A stretch of DNA of 64,000 nt, taken from positions 2,170,001 through 2,234,000 of the forward strand of contig JAGFMI010000006.1 of assembly GCA_021030905.1 (NCBI GenBank), written 5' to 3'. The translations under genes and the position numbers were made by a program. The stretch is from Pyrenula massariospora. Its lineage: Eukaryota; Ascomycota; Eurotiomycetes; Pyrenulales; Pyrenulaceae. Position 1 is the stretch's first letter; each line of letters begins with the position of its first letter. Shown piece by piece: positions 46,446-56,386 of the stretch. Under the pieces are notes generated by a model. The model ran no database searches. It was not told the DNA's origin and was given only the letters and a program-made list of their open reading frames with translations.

Positions 46446-46976
46446 ATGGCCAATTTAAAGACCTTAGTTTTCCTCCTGCTTGCATTCGTTAATTTGTCCT
46501 CTACATCTCCTCTTATACCCCGTCAGTTCGACCGCGCCTTCTCTCTCGTCTCACGCTCAACTGATCCCTCTCTCAATAATCGCTACATTGCCGAGAATAG
46601 TAGCACTGACTTTGGTGCATCCCTCGTCGTTCTCGCGCCAAAGACTGCCAACCACACTGCACCACCGACAACGATTGTTGGCTTCTTTCTCCAGCAACTG
46701 TTTGTCTCCAATGACACATATTTTCTGGTTGATCTCCCTATGAGGAGCGGAGGATCGGAATTCGATGGCTGGGTGGTGGGGAACACGAACTCGTCAGGCT
46801 TAGCGACGCCGAGCATAGTGCCGGCCGGTGGCAGTACTGGTTGGGGGGTGAGGAATGTGACGCGAGGACGGGAGACGGAGACGAGATTGGTGTTCGAAAG
46901 GGCAGGACAGGATGCGGTGTTTCTAGGTACTTTGCTGCTTGATGGCTTGGACTCAGATCGGACCTTGTGGCACTAA
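46446..46976 (+). CDS. Small secreted protein of unknown function
   Basis: A single exon of 176 residues starts at MANLKTLVFLLLAFVNLSST, which forms a clear signal peptide ending before SPLIPRQ. An upstream in-frame ATG at 46398 would bury it and is not preferred. The mature part has several N-glycosylation sequons (NSS, NHT, NDT, NSS, NVT), almost no cysteine, and a beta-rich pattern (IVGFFLQQLFVSNDTYFLVD, FDGWVVGN, ETRLVFERAG). The family is not recognised. The lack of cysteines argues against a classic cysteine-rich effector. The nearby genes also encode secretory-pathway proteins. Confidence 0.65.
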   Translation: MANLKTLVFLLLAFVNLSSTSPLIPRQFDRAFSLVSRSTDPSLNNRYIAENSSTDFGASLVVLAPKTANHTAPPTTIVGFFLQQLFVSNDTYFLVDLPMRSGGSEFDGWVVGNTNSSGLATPSIVPAGGSTGWGVRNVTRGRETETRLVFERAGQDAVFLGTLLLDGLDSDRTLWH

Positions 46977-47282
46977 CTATTATCGGTAGCTTGCAGACGG
47001 CAGCTAAGGACATCAGGACCTCCACAGGAGCAACTCATCTTTGGTTTCCCACCGGTTAAGGCCGCCGATTGTAGAAAGATCGACCTAAGACTGCAATATC
47101 AGAACGATCGCTCATCTAGCTAGCTGATGGCACGGCTAGGAGTCGGAGGAAATGTTCTCGGTGTGTCCTCTTTTATCTATGTTGCGATGGACTTGTGATG
47201 ATGACGATGTGGTCTGACGACACGGTGTGGCATCAAGGTTGAGCATGATGTTGAGGATGATCCGGAAGCCTCGCGCAACGTC

Positions 47283-48038
47283 TCAATAGTTCTTACTATG
47301 GGTGGTCGAGCATAAAATACTATTCCTGAACGCTGCAACCGTGATATATGACGGAAGCTGAAATCTATGGTTGTCTGTTGTGAAGAATCTTTGGCGCTTG
47401 TCAAGGAGAGTCCACACGATGGCGGCCTGTAAGGGGCTGGTAGCATTAACCCAAATGGTGCCTGGCAGGATCAGCGGCCCGTGGCACGCGCCGTCAAGAG
47501 TGATCCGAGGCTGGGTGTCAGAAGTCGTGGCGCATCTGATACACGTCGGGCGGGCGCCAATGCTGACAATCCGATGCGCCACGACTTCTGACACCCAGCT
47601 TCGATCACCCACGGTATCACCCTCCTCATAATAAGGATGGCTTTCGACTCGATTACCTCCTTTTGGCGAGATCCAACCCTTGAACTGCTGTGGTTGCGCC
47701 GCAGATCCCTTGAAAAAATACTGCACGTTACCAATCCTTTGGGTGTCCTGCGCCCCACTTTTCCTCACACCCCCCCGACCCCCTATACATGCATGCGGCT
47801 CAACTTGTACGTTTGAGCACTCCTCACGCACTGCAAGCGAGCCGAATTTCACATTGGGGCGAGAGGAAATATCATAGGCTCCGCTCTGGACCGCAGGGGC
47901 GGCTTCGCAAATGGACATGGATTCCTCTGCCTTTATTGCGCCATGAACCGACTTCGCCTTGAGCCAGCCCATATACGGTTGCGGCACAGCTCCACGATTT
48001 CCGCCTGCTGTTTCACAATTATGTCCATCACTGTGCAC
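47283..48038 (-). CDS. Possible unknown protein of 251 residues containing an inverted-repeat insertion
   Basis: A single open frame of 251 codons on the minus strand, divergent from the aspartic-protease-like gene with 46 bp between ATGs. Segments such as GNVQYFFKGSAAQPQQFKGW and ISPKGGNRVESHPYYEEGDT look protein-like, but no family is recognised and no signal peptide is present. Codons for about 30 residues in the middle (SWVSEVVAHR...TSDTQP) come from the inverted-repeat element at 47500-47608, whose 90-bp core is a multiple of three and so does not break the frame. The frame could be chance, helped by the palindromic element being stop-free. The very short divergent spacing counts mildly against it. 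Confidence 0.3.
   Translation of the reverse strand: MHSDGHNCETAGGNRGAVPQPYMGWLKAKSVHGAIKAEESMSICEAAPAVQSGAYDISSRPNVKFGSLAVREECSNVQVEPHACIGGRGGVRKSGAQDTQRIGNVQYFFKGSAAQPQQFKGWISPKGGNRVESHPYYEEGDTVGDRSWVSEVVAHRIVSIGARPTCIRCATTSDTQPRITLDGACHGPLILPGTIWVNATSPLQAAIVWTLLDKRQRFFTTDNHRFQLPSYITVAAFRNSILCSTTHSKNY
47500..47608. repeat. Short inverted-repeat element, copy 1 (best preserved)
   Basis: A perfect 27-bp inverted repeat (arms 47510-47536 and 47573-47599) surrounds a 36-bp GC-rich centre with GGGCGGGCG. Imperfect pairing extends outward to GTGATC (47500) and GATCAC (47608). No target-site duplication is obvious. The arms share sequence with copies at 60.95, 61.69 and 62.71 kb, so this is a dispersed family resembling a MITE or other small palindromic element. 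Confidence 0.88.
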
Positions 48039-48084
48039 TCTTTTTGGCGCGCAGCGTTCCTATCTTCTCTCAGACAGCCTGGAA

Positions 48085-49900
48085 ATGGCAGTCGTCATTG
48101 CACCAGCTTCGTGGATTGCGATTTTGTCTTGCCTTGCTACTCTGACTTTTTGTCAGAGAGATTGTAGCTCTTCATATCCTCTTCCAATATCTGTTCCTAT
48201 CCGTGACGTTAACCTCCAGGCACCGGTCACACGGCGAGGCATTGCTGCGTCGTTTGGTAGTCCACCCCAGAGTATCGCATTTCAAGCCCAGCTGTATAAA
48301 CCCTTCTGTGACGCGCCTCATAATTGAATGCTCACGTTCTATACAGGAACGTCAACGAAACTTGGGTGTATGACTCCCAAGGGTTCTGCGATCCACAGCA
48401 GACTGACATACAATGTTATGGTAATAATGGCGGAGCTTTTGATCCAAGCGCATCACCGTCCTGGACGAAACTTGATGCCCTCAAAGACAATCATGTTCCG
48501 GAAGATGGATCCATCGTCAATGTGACGAATGATGTGCTAGGGTCCGACATCCTCACTCTCAATGCGTCTACGAAGCTTGAAAATTTCACCTTTCATTTTC
48601 CTCGACAGCGCTATTCGGCAGTGACGATGAACTCCATCGGGCTGGGATCTGACTCGACTTTATTGACAGCCTTGCAGAACGATAGCCGAATAGCTTCCCG
48701 ATCCTTCTCTTATTTCCAAGGTCTGACGGGAGAAGATGTGCCTCACCAGATGGACGGCACCCTTCTTTTAGGCGGCATTGATCAAGCGAAGATGCAGGGA
48801 ACAAACTACAGTTCACCGTTGGTGCGAACAGTCAACTGCAACACGGCACTGTTAGTAACGATAACCAATATTGAAATGACGGCGCCAGATACGGGAAAGG
48901 CTGTTAGTATCATCGGAGACTCTCGAGGCTCTGCGATACAAGCATGCATCCATACTGACAATACTCTGGTAAACATTCCGTCGGATATATGGGATAACTT
49001 CGCGAGCAAAGCCTCTGGGAACTATCTTGGCCGCGCGTATGGCCTCAAACCCTTTGGTGCTAATTATGAAGCTGATGGAGTGTAAGTCTTTTTATGAACC
49101 ACCTCTTTGCTTGCGACTAATGCCGTCCTAGCTACGCGGGGAGCGTAACTTTTACTCTCCAGTCTGGTCTCAAGGTTGAGATACCAAACGATCAATTGAT
49201 CAGTCGAGACACTTCTATCGTCAAGGACGGCAGCACCGTTTACAACTCGAGTATCCAAGAGATCATGCTGAATGGACTTCAAGATCTCAACAAAAACGAT
49301 ATGCCTCAGCTTGGGCAAGCTTTTCTTAGCCAAGTCTATTTGCACGTGAACTATGAATTGGGAATATTCTCAATGTGGAACGCAAGAGCAACGACGGATG
49401 AGAATCTTGTTGGGATTGGACCTGGAGGAAGTATTGGATGCTCGGAACAGACTTCAACGACAGAGAATGGCAATAAAGCGAGCCCGAGTCCGGGTCCGTC
49501 GTCTGGAATGTCGACAAGCACGAAAGTTGGCATCGTTCTGGGAACTTTGCTTGGAGTTACTTCGCTCATCTTGATTGCGCTAGCTGTCCGCATTTGGCGT
49601 CGACGGAAGGGATTGAAAAGATACAACGATACCGATCGAGTCTCAAAGCACAACCCGCGATGGTTGATCCACTCCAGGAAGAACAATATTGATCAACGCT
49701 TGCCAGAGATTGTGGATGAAGGAGCCGGTGGCGGCGTTGCAGAATTATCAGATGAGAGCAAGAGGAGGAGCCTTGTAGAACTGGGAGGCTCTGGTCAATG
49801 GCAAAAGTCCTATGGTGGTTCTAGTGAAGGATCATCCAGGACTCAACCTTCTGGCACGACACCCCTTTCAGAGCTGCCAGCTGAGCCGGGTCGGAGATGA
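48085..49900 (+). CDS. Membrane-anchored aspartic-protease-fold protein, probably inactive
   Basis: Three exons, 48085-48293, 48347-49081 and 49132-49900, give 570 residues. A signal peptide (MAVVIAPASWIAILSCLATL) is followed by PVTRRGIAASFGSPPQSIAF, typical of the start of an A1 pepsin-like domain. The first catalytic triplet (normally DTGS/DSGS, after hydrophobics) is replaced by LNVNETWVYDSQ, and the second (normally DTGTT) by IHTDNT, so both catalytic aspartates appear missing. Cysteine pairs, sequons and the DGTLLLGGID block keep the fold recognisable. A membrane span (VGIVLGTLLGVTSLILIALA) with RIWRRRKG stop-transfer follows a Ser/Pro stalk, then a ~110-residue cytosolic tail. Such proteins are common in Pezizomycotina and may act as binding or sensor proteins rather than enzymes, which is inference. 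Confidence 0.82.
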
Positions 49901-50402
49901 AGAAATGGCTTGATAAAGTGACGTTGGGATAATGGCATAGAATTGATCGATGAAAGACTTTCTGGTTATTGTTCTTTGGCTACAGCAAGTACTGTGTTTC
50001 TAGCAAATGTTTCATCGACAAATACCACTTCTTAGATACTGGAATGGTACCATGGAGGCTCAACGCTGAGACAGCAATTGCTAAGATCCTCTGTGATTTT
50101 CTACACTGGGCCCCCCCTACCGGCTAATAATCGGCCTGAGGAGCCTAAAGGGTGCCCACGATTTCTCTCACCCAGCCTCGAGTGTCTTCAACCGCATCTC
50201 CGACCGCATCTCCAAATCTCCAACTTCATAGTCGTACCTATAGATTTCTACCAATTGCAGTCCTCCAACCTCAGCGCTGTACCAGTAAGAATTTGCACCA
50301 TGCTCTGAAGACTTTTATTAGATTTCTGTTACAGTTCGGTGGCATTCTCTTTACATTTGCCGCATGAAACGCCTACGCTCCGTCTCTTTCCAATTTTGCG
50401 CC
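49901..50402. other. Intergenic region
   Basis: About 500 bp between tandem plus-strand genes, pyrimidine-rich towards 50403. An in-frame ATG at 50364 could add 13 residues to the dehydrogenase. Nothing else is seen. Confidence 0.5.
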
Positions 50403-51485
50403 ATGTCCTCGACAAGCAAACCATCTATCGCAATCCTTAACGACTACGCGTCCATAGCTCCTCCTAAGCTGTCCAACCTGGCGCCTCGCCTCGATGTTGT
50501 TCCAATCGCCGGCTCCTTTGACATCCGCGATCCTGACGCTCGCGCACGTCTGATCCAGGCTCTCCAACCGCACAGTCTGATCTCTACTATGCGCGAGCGA
50601 ACCGCCTTTCCTGCCGATGTAATATCTGCTTTGCCTAACCTGAAAGTCCTGCTGACTACCGGTATGAGGAACGCTGCGATCGACCTCCAGGCTTGTAAGG
50701 AGCGGGGGATCATCGTTGCTGGCTCAACTGGCAAAGGCAGCGAGTCGCATCCCAATCGATGGGCGGCTGGTATGGCAAAATTCCAACCAACGAATGAACA
50801 CACTTGGGCATTAATACTTGGGCTTGCGAAACGCATCGCTGAAGGAGACGTGAGTATCCACACCGGTGCCTGGGAACCGGGCCTAGGTATGGGATTGGCA
50901 GGTAAGAAACTCGGGCTGTTGGGACTAGGGAGGCTAGGCGCCCAGTGTGCGAGGACAGGAATGATGGGTTTTGGCATGGATATCATTGCGTGGAGTGAAA
51001 ACTTGACACAAACAAAGGCCGACGAAGCGGCCAGAAGCTTGGGAGTGGAAGACGGCCAATGGAAAGTGGTAAGCTCGAAGGAGGAGCTCTTCCAAGATTC
51101 CGATATTTTGAGCGTTCATTACGTTTTGTCAGAAAGGAGTCGGGGGATTGTTCGAGAGAAAGAGTTGAACGCGATGAAAAAAGATGCTCTTCTTGTAAAT
51201 ACGTCGAGAGGGCCGTTGATTGATGAGAGGGCACTTTTACAATGCCTGACAAGTGGACGAATACGAGGTGCGGCCATTGACGTGTTCGACACAGAGCCGC
51301 TCGAGAAGAATAGTGAGTGGAGGACTACTGACTGGGGGAAAGCAGGCAAAAGCGCGGTCCTTCTCAGTCCTCATATGGGGTACGTCGAGGAGGAGACTAT
51401 GAATGCCTGGTACTATGAGACCGCGGAAAATGTGGAGAGATGGTTGGATGGAAAAGAACTCAAGTCAGTGATCGCCATGCCATAA
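50403..51485 (+). CDS. D-isomer-specific 2-hydroxyacid dehydrogenase
   Basis: A single exon of 360 residues from MSSTSKPSIAILNDYASIAP (or 373 from an ATG at 50364). The NAD-binding motif GLLGLGRLGAQCAR lies near residue 180. Catalytic residues are in place: Arg in LLVNTSRGPLIDE, Glu in IDVFDTEPLE and His in LLSPHMGYVEE. The segment PTNEHTWALILGLAKRI precedes the cofactor domain, as in the fungal glyoxylate/hydroxypyruvate reductase-like subgroup. It should interconvert a 2-keto acid and a D-2-hydroxy acid using NAD(P)H. The substrate is not fixed by the sequence. No targeting signal is evident. The gene is tail to tail with the L-arabinitol dehydrogenase gene, only 15 bp between stop codons, so their 3' UTRs must overlap. 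Confidence 0.93.
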   Translation: MSSTSKPSIAILNDYASIAPPKLSNLAPRLDVVPIAGSFDIRDPDARARLIQALQPHSLISTMRERTAFPADVISALPNLKVLLTTGMRNAAIDLQACKERGIIVAGSTGKGSESHPNRWAAGMAKFQPTNEHTWALILGLAKRIAEGDVSIHTGAWEPGLGMGLAGKKLGLLGLGRLGAQCARTGMMGFGMDIIAWSENLTQTKADEAARSLGVEDGQWKVVSSKEELFQDSDILSVHYVLSERSRGIVREKELNAMKKDALLVNTSRGPLIDERALLQCLTSGRIRGAAIDVFDTEPLEKNSEWRTTDWGKAGKSAVLLSPHMGYVEEETMNAWYYETAENVERWLDGKELKSVIAMP

Positions 51486-51500
51486 ATACGACGAAGAAGG

Positions 51501-52607
51501 CTAGGACTGATCCTCGTCGTTCCGTATCTGCACCTTGATTGCCCCCGTCTTAGGGTCGGCGGCGGTTTTAAATGCTTCTATGGCGTCTTCGAGCTTGAAG
51601 CGGTGTGTGATAAGCTTCTCGAGGTTAATGACGCCAGACTTAACCAACCTGATTGCTCTCGGCCAGGTGTTGCAATACCGATACTGGTACTGCAGATCAA
51701 TCTCCTGTGTGCTCAGCCTCATGAATGGGATTTTCATTTCGTTCTTTCCCACGCCGATCACAAAAACTTTGCCGCCGAATTTCACGCTCCATATTGCAGT
51801 GTTAACGGAGCTTTCTACTCCCGTACACTCCATTGCAACCGACGCTCTGATTCCTCCCATTGCTGCCACGACCTTTTCTGCGCATTGTTCGGCCCCCAGA
51901 CCGATTTCTACCTTCACTGTTGATACTCTCGGTACAAGCTCTTTCGCAAAAGCCAATCTTCCGTCATCAATGTCTGTCACTACGATAGGGGAAGCGCCCG
52001 CAGCACTAACGCATAGAAGGGTGATCAAGCCAATTGGTCCAGCTCCGCAGACGAGGACTGGGTCACCTAGATGCACTCCGGCACGTTCTATTCCTGCGAG
52101 TGCGACGCTAAGAGGTTCTAACAAGCTCCCATTCTCATAGCTCATGTCGTCAATTTTGTGGCACCATACAGCAGGATGTACGACATATTTTCTGAGCAGC
52201 CCATCGATCGGGGGCGTAGAGAGGAAACGGACATTCTCGCAGCCGTTGTATCTCCCCGTCAAGCATGGTTCACAGGCATTGCAGATAATATTAGGTTCAA
52301 TGGCAACCCGATCCCCTTTTTTCAAATGTGTAACAGAGGGGTGGACTTTGAGTACCTGACCGGCCGACTCGTGACCGAGGATGTGGTCGTCCGTGACTAT
52401 CATCGGTCCGATTGCACCAGCATGCCAGAAATGTACATCACTACCACAGATGCCAGTGCTCTTGACTGCTAGAAGGACTTCCCCATCTTTTAGGTCGGAC
52501 GGCGGCGGGGCAGAATCTGCTAGCCAGAGATTATGCGCAGGATTTGTATAGACGCCTAGATTAGGTTTGAGTGACAATTCGGTCGTTGTAGTGGTAGAGC
52601 TCGACAT
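51501..52607 (-). CDS. LAD1: L-arabinitol 4-dehydrogenase
   Basis: A single exon of 368 residues from [20 protein letters not shown]. An upstream in-frame ATG at 52730 would add 41 non-conserved residues. This zinc medium-chain dehydrogenase oxidises L-arabinitol to L-xylulose with NAD+ in the fungal L-arabinose pathway. The N-terminus ([17 protein letters not shown]) and [20 protein letters not shown] carry the family-specific signature and the catalytic zinc Cys. GHESAG and [15 protein letters not shown] give the catalytic His region and the structural-zinc cysteines; [14 protein letters not shown] is the NAD site, and [10 protein letters not shown] the acidic residue after it that favours [19 protein letters not shown] and [11 protein letters not shown] complete the match. 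It could conceivably be a sorbitol/xylitol dehydrogenase, but the N-terminal signature favours Lad1. Confidence 0.92.
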   Translation of the reverse strand: MSSSTTTTTELSLKPNLGVYTNPAHNLWLADSAPPPSDLKDGEVLLAVKSTGICGSDVHFWHAGAIGPMIVTDDHILGHESAGQVLKVHPSVTHLKKGDRVAIEPNIICNACEPCLTGRYNGCENVRFLSTPPIDGLLRKYVVHPAVWCHKIDDMSYENGSLLEPLSVALAGIERAGVHLGDPVLVCGAGPIGLITLLCVSAAGASPIVVTDIDDGRLAFAKELVPRVSTVKVEIGLGAEQCAEKVVAAMGGIRASVAMECTGVESSVNTAIWSVKFGGKVFVIGVGKNEMKIPFMRLSTQEIDLQYQYRYCNTWPRAIRLVKSGVINLEKLITHRFKLEDAIEAFKTAADPKTGAIKVQIRNDEDQS

Positions 52608-55559
52608 ATCGTGTAGTAATGCAAATATGTAGGCAGTTCTTCTGTGGCCTTGAAAGTGCGAGGGAGAGGTTTTGGATATTAATACTCGGCAAGCTCTGGT
52701 AGAGTTCAAGCGGCCTGTTGAGGCAATCAACCGGAGTCCGGCATTTAAACTTAAAAGCCCAAAGCAAAGAGCCTACTTGTGCAGACTGTTTTTAACTACC
52801 CCTCCGGATGGTGGGGTAGGTTGGCTTCAACTCTTTCTCGGGCCATTGATAGCCGACACTTTGTTGGCATGGTCCAGGAATATTCTATGCGTTGCCTTGC
52901 TCTCCTTTGGTCTGGAGAAGGCGTCGTGTTGTCTCATGTCATAATTATTGAAGATGCAATCCGTGATGGGGACAAGGCCATGCTCCCCAACATTTGCGGG
53001 CTTGCTTGATCCTCAACTTCAAAGATGGTTTCTTTATTTGAGGGTGGTGTAGATTTATGGCTCTGTGCCTACTATTGAAGCATTGGAGATTTGCTTAACA
53101 ACAATCGCCTCTCATCCACTTCTCCTTGTGATTATCGGCCTCTCAGGTGGGTCTCGATAGGTAATTGGCGAGGTGTCGATCGGTTGTGTCGACCTTCTGG
53201 CAAGCTGGGATAAACTATCGTACGCCTCCCATGACTTACTAGCAAGGCACCGTCGTCATGTGCTTATAACCAGTCGTGTAACAATGAGGAACGCGAAAAT
53301 CGAATGCGTATGATCAGACATGGTGACGCTTGTACGAGATTGAATTTGATGCCATTTTGCGTGGTTGATCTGTCGTCAACACAAAAGAATCTGACCGAAG
53401 TACTGGACTGTGCATGTGAGATCTGCCAATTCATTTCCTGAGTGTCAAAATTCTTACAGAGATACTTCAGTGCTTGAACTACGTCCTAGATGCTCTGACT
53501 CTCTTTAAACATGAGATGATATTTGTATTTCGTGTAGTGGACGGGCGGCGTCGGGCCATGTACCAGCTTCGAGACCGCTGCATCATCGTTGATCGGTTTT
53601 CATTATCTTTTCGGTAGCTTCAGAAATTGTTTACTACCAATAAATTCTAGCCGTAAGATTCCGATGTAGCCTGGGATAGTCTTGCCGAACAGCACGGGTA
53701 TTGATTCCGGCCCTTTATCACACCCATACACCCCTCTTTTACCTACATGCTTCACATTGACTGTAGGTTTCCTTTACATATCTAATGGGTATCTACGTAT
53801 CACTCTTTGTCCTTTCGGCGATCTTTTCGGACATTTCATCATTTGCATAAGTAACATAGGGGTCCCGTTTTTCAAGTATAAGCTGGCGCCGTTTTAGGAG
53901 TTTTGACAAGATTCAATGTACAATGAAGTATCACAGCAACCTTCACTACCCAAATCCGAGAAACCCTACACCGAGCAAGTAGGGCAACAGATGGTTAATA
54001 CCTTCTTCTATATATCTTTAAGAAAGGTCGCCTGACTACGAGAATATGGTGAAAGCATCAGGGGAGTGGCCACTCTGTTTTAGGAGAAATGGCGCAATGA
54101 TTGCCTTGCCATACTTTGGGTCGATGTAGGACAGCGAGGACGGAGAAGTCCCAATAAAGCGGGAGCAGAAACCGATGTTCTTCAACGGTTTATACGCTCG
54201 TGACTGTGAAGATATCTGTGTAGATGAGGGATCATGGAAAGACCCAAGCCTGATGGTGAATTCGAGCTGCTAGACTACCTTAAAGACCTGATGAAGCTCG
54301 TTGATCTCGCACTCCGCCCAAGTAGTGTACCATGGAGAATTGAGGTGGGAAAGAAGGTAAAATAGCCCGGGAGGGAATTTCAGTTCTTGTTTGAGATCAA
54401 CCCGTTTCTTTGAGTCACTTAAAAGTACTTTGCGGGAGCTGGGGAGATTGTGGTACGGCGGATGATTTTGCGCTGAGGCAACGGCGACATCAGGAGAACT
54501 TTCATCGCAGGGTGATGGGAAGCTCGAACAAGGAACGCTCTACGCGAGCAGAGCTTTTCACGCACAAATTTCAACCCCAAAGCATGTAAAGCTCGTCTGG
54601 TTTGCCTTACCTTTCGAGTATGACGAGTCGGGCTTGCCAGGGAAGTAGAACGAGTGGAGCCGTGAGCCATCGTCGTCATGTTGCTCCACGTTTCCCGCCC
54701 CATTCTCGCCCTCCGAGCCGTGTAGAAACGATCCGCGGGGTCCCTGATTAATGCACAGAAGCGCCATTCCGTTCCACGTGCTGGTGAGCTTGTATTATGC
54801 CTTATGCCAACTGCATCGTGGAGGATTGAAAACATGCTCGGGCAAATCGTATCTGCGGCAGCGTTGAAATCCCAAGGAGATCTACCTGGTGCTCAGTAGA
54901 AATCCCACGCTCTTCAATTAATTGTTTCTATCCTTGGATTCGGAGCGTAGAATCGGCGCTTGTAAGGGTCAACTGCGCTTGCAAGGAAGACGGATTCGCC
55001 AGAGCTAGCACCTCCCAAAATGGGTCGAATCCGCCATTCGCGGATGACGAGGCCACCATCCCGCCTGGACGCCGGCCAAGCCATTCCTGCGTCTATCCCT
55101 CCCCCGGCCTTGGTGCAAAAGAGACGCCAGGCCGCTCAAAGGACCGGAACCTTAGCGGGAATTTTCAAGTCCCATGCTTCCTGCAGACCCTTGCTAGATT
55201 AAGCTTGAGCTTTTCAACAAGTCCCTCGCGATCTCCAGATCGACCTGTGTGATCCTGCCTGTAGACGAGCGGCTTTGAAGAGCGGTTTGATGGAAGCTGT
55301 GCCTCGAAGACTGACTTCTCTTATTGGACATCCAACTCTCGGTACTTGTGGAAATGGGCGTCATCAGCGACATCAGTTTATCAATCTACCACCTGAGCTT
55401 CAACCTAGTTTAGTGAGATATGCTGACACCCGCCAGACGTCTAGGGGATTTAAATCCGTTCATGCAAAAGCTAATAATAATGTCGCTCCCACGTTCGAAA
55501 TACTATCTTTCGTCGTCGGTGTACATCTATGCTCCGCACAGCTATCCTCCTTGGTGAAT
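52608..55559. other. Gene-poor interval of about 3 kb
   Basis: Begins with the LAD1 promoter. The middle (53.0-54.4 kb) is AT-rich and shows no coding frame. A minus-strand pair of overlapping frames at 54419-54835 and 54558-54767 includes MALLCINQGPRGSFLHGSEG and RLHSFYFPGKPDSSYSKG, which may be a decayed or partial gene but has no recognised family. The frame at 55020-55202 is not convincing. I identify no transposon. Confidence 0.4.
52794..52822. promoter_or_regulatory. Inverted repeat with two CreA-type consensus sites upstream of LAD1
   Basis: AACTACCCC and GGGGTAGGTT form an imperfect palindrome about 190-215 bp before the LAD1 start. Inside it, CTCCGG (52802-52807, opposite-strand form) and GTGGGG (52811-52816) both fit the carbon-repressor consensus SYGGRG. 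Paired CreA sites are what functional repression usually needs. Binding is inferred. Confidence 0.4.
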
Positions 55560-56386
55560 ATGGTAGCAACGCAATTATTTTGCCACTTCAGCGTCATGCA
55601 CTGCCTTGCACTCCTCTCTCTTCTCTCTGCTCCTTACACGGTTTATGCCGCCCCGATGCCTGCGGTGCCTAATTACCACGTCTACCTAGCCGGCCCATCA
55701 GTCTTTCTCGAAAACAGTACCGACACCGCTCGCGCGCAAATAGCGACTTGTTCAAACCTTTCCCTTGTGGGTGTTCATCCCCTCCGCGAAGTTATAGAGG
55801 AACTTGATGGAACGCTTCCTCCTGGCGTGCAAAGCCCCGACAATCGTACCGACCAAGACTGGTACCAAGCAGACTTGGATAAAATACATGAGTCGGCGGG
55901 CATCATTGCTGAGCTTTCAGCGTTTAGAGGCCCAAGTATGGATCCAGGAACGGCCTTCGAGCTGGGATATGCGGTTTCAAGAGGGTTAAAGGTTGCCCTG
56001 TGGAGCGACACGTGGAACACAACATATCACGGAAGAGTAGAGGCGGATACGCAGTTGGCAATGGAGAAAGGAATCCCAAGTGACGTATTGGGACCAGGTA
56101 AATGGGCGGACGTTGATCGTGAGTATTCCTTTCTGTTATGCGTTGCTGATTTTCCGGTACTCCGATTGTTCTGTCTTAGGTGTACATCTAGCTGTTTTCT
56201 CTTTAGGCTTGCTCTGATCATTGCGGCTTTATGAAAAGTGAACTCATTATAGCTAACTATGTAACATTAGCTCTCAACGCCACCGAGAATCTCATGATCA
56301 CCCGGCCAGACACGCCTGTATACGCAACATTCGGAGATGCAGCTGTGGCAATGGCCAAGCTTCTGGGAGCCCCATCTCAGCCATAG
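55560..56386 (+). CDS. Secreted nucleoside 2-deoxyribosyltransferase-like protein of bacterial type
   Basis: Two exons, 55560-56118 and 56271-56386, give 224 residues. The start is either 55560 or MHCLALLSLLSAPYTVYA at 55596; both give a signal peptide ending near AAPMP. The mature protein is one Nuc_deoxyrib_tr domain: YHVYLAGPSVFLENS at its start (ligand-binding loop), CSNLSLVGVHPL, WYQADLDKIHESAGIIAELS, then AFRGPSMDPGTAFELGYAVS with the predicted nucleophile Glu about 134. It ends AVAMAKLLGAPSQ. Family members cleave or exchange the N-glycosidic bond of (deoxy)nucleosides through a covalent Glu-sugar intermediate. The xLAGPxVF ... RGPSxDxGTAFELGYA pattern is that of bacterial enzymes, which are cytosolic; secretion is unusual. 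The 152-bp intron is longer than its neighbours'. Extracellular nucleoside salvage or modification is the simplest inferred role. Confidence 0.85.

Larger units (their letters stand above)
46977..48084. other. Intergenic region between two plus-strand secretory-pathway genes
   Basis: Contains the inverted-repeat element and the doubtful minus-strand frame described separately. The remainder (46977-47282) shows nothing recognisable. Sequence just before 48085 must hold the promoter of the aspartic-protease-like gene. Confidence 0.45.

Noticed and set aside
36857-53000. A secondary-metabolite gene cluster (MFS transporter, Gre2-like reductase, FAD oxidase)
   Set aside because: No backbone enzyme (PKS, NRPS, terpene cyclase) or cluster regulator is present, and the oxidase has a signal peptide. 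The grouping looks incidental.
54419-54835. 138-codon minus-strand frame as a gene
   Set aside because: Two overlapping frames compete. Each has only short protein-like stretches, with no family match or splice support.
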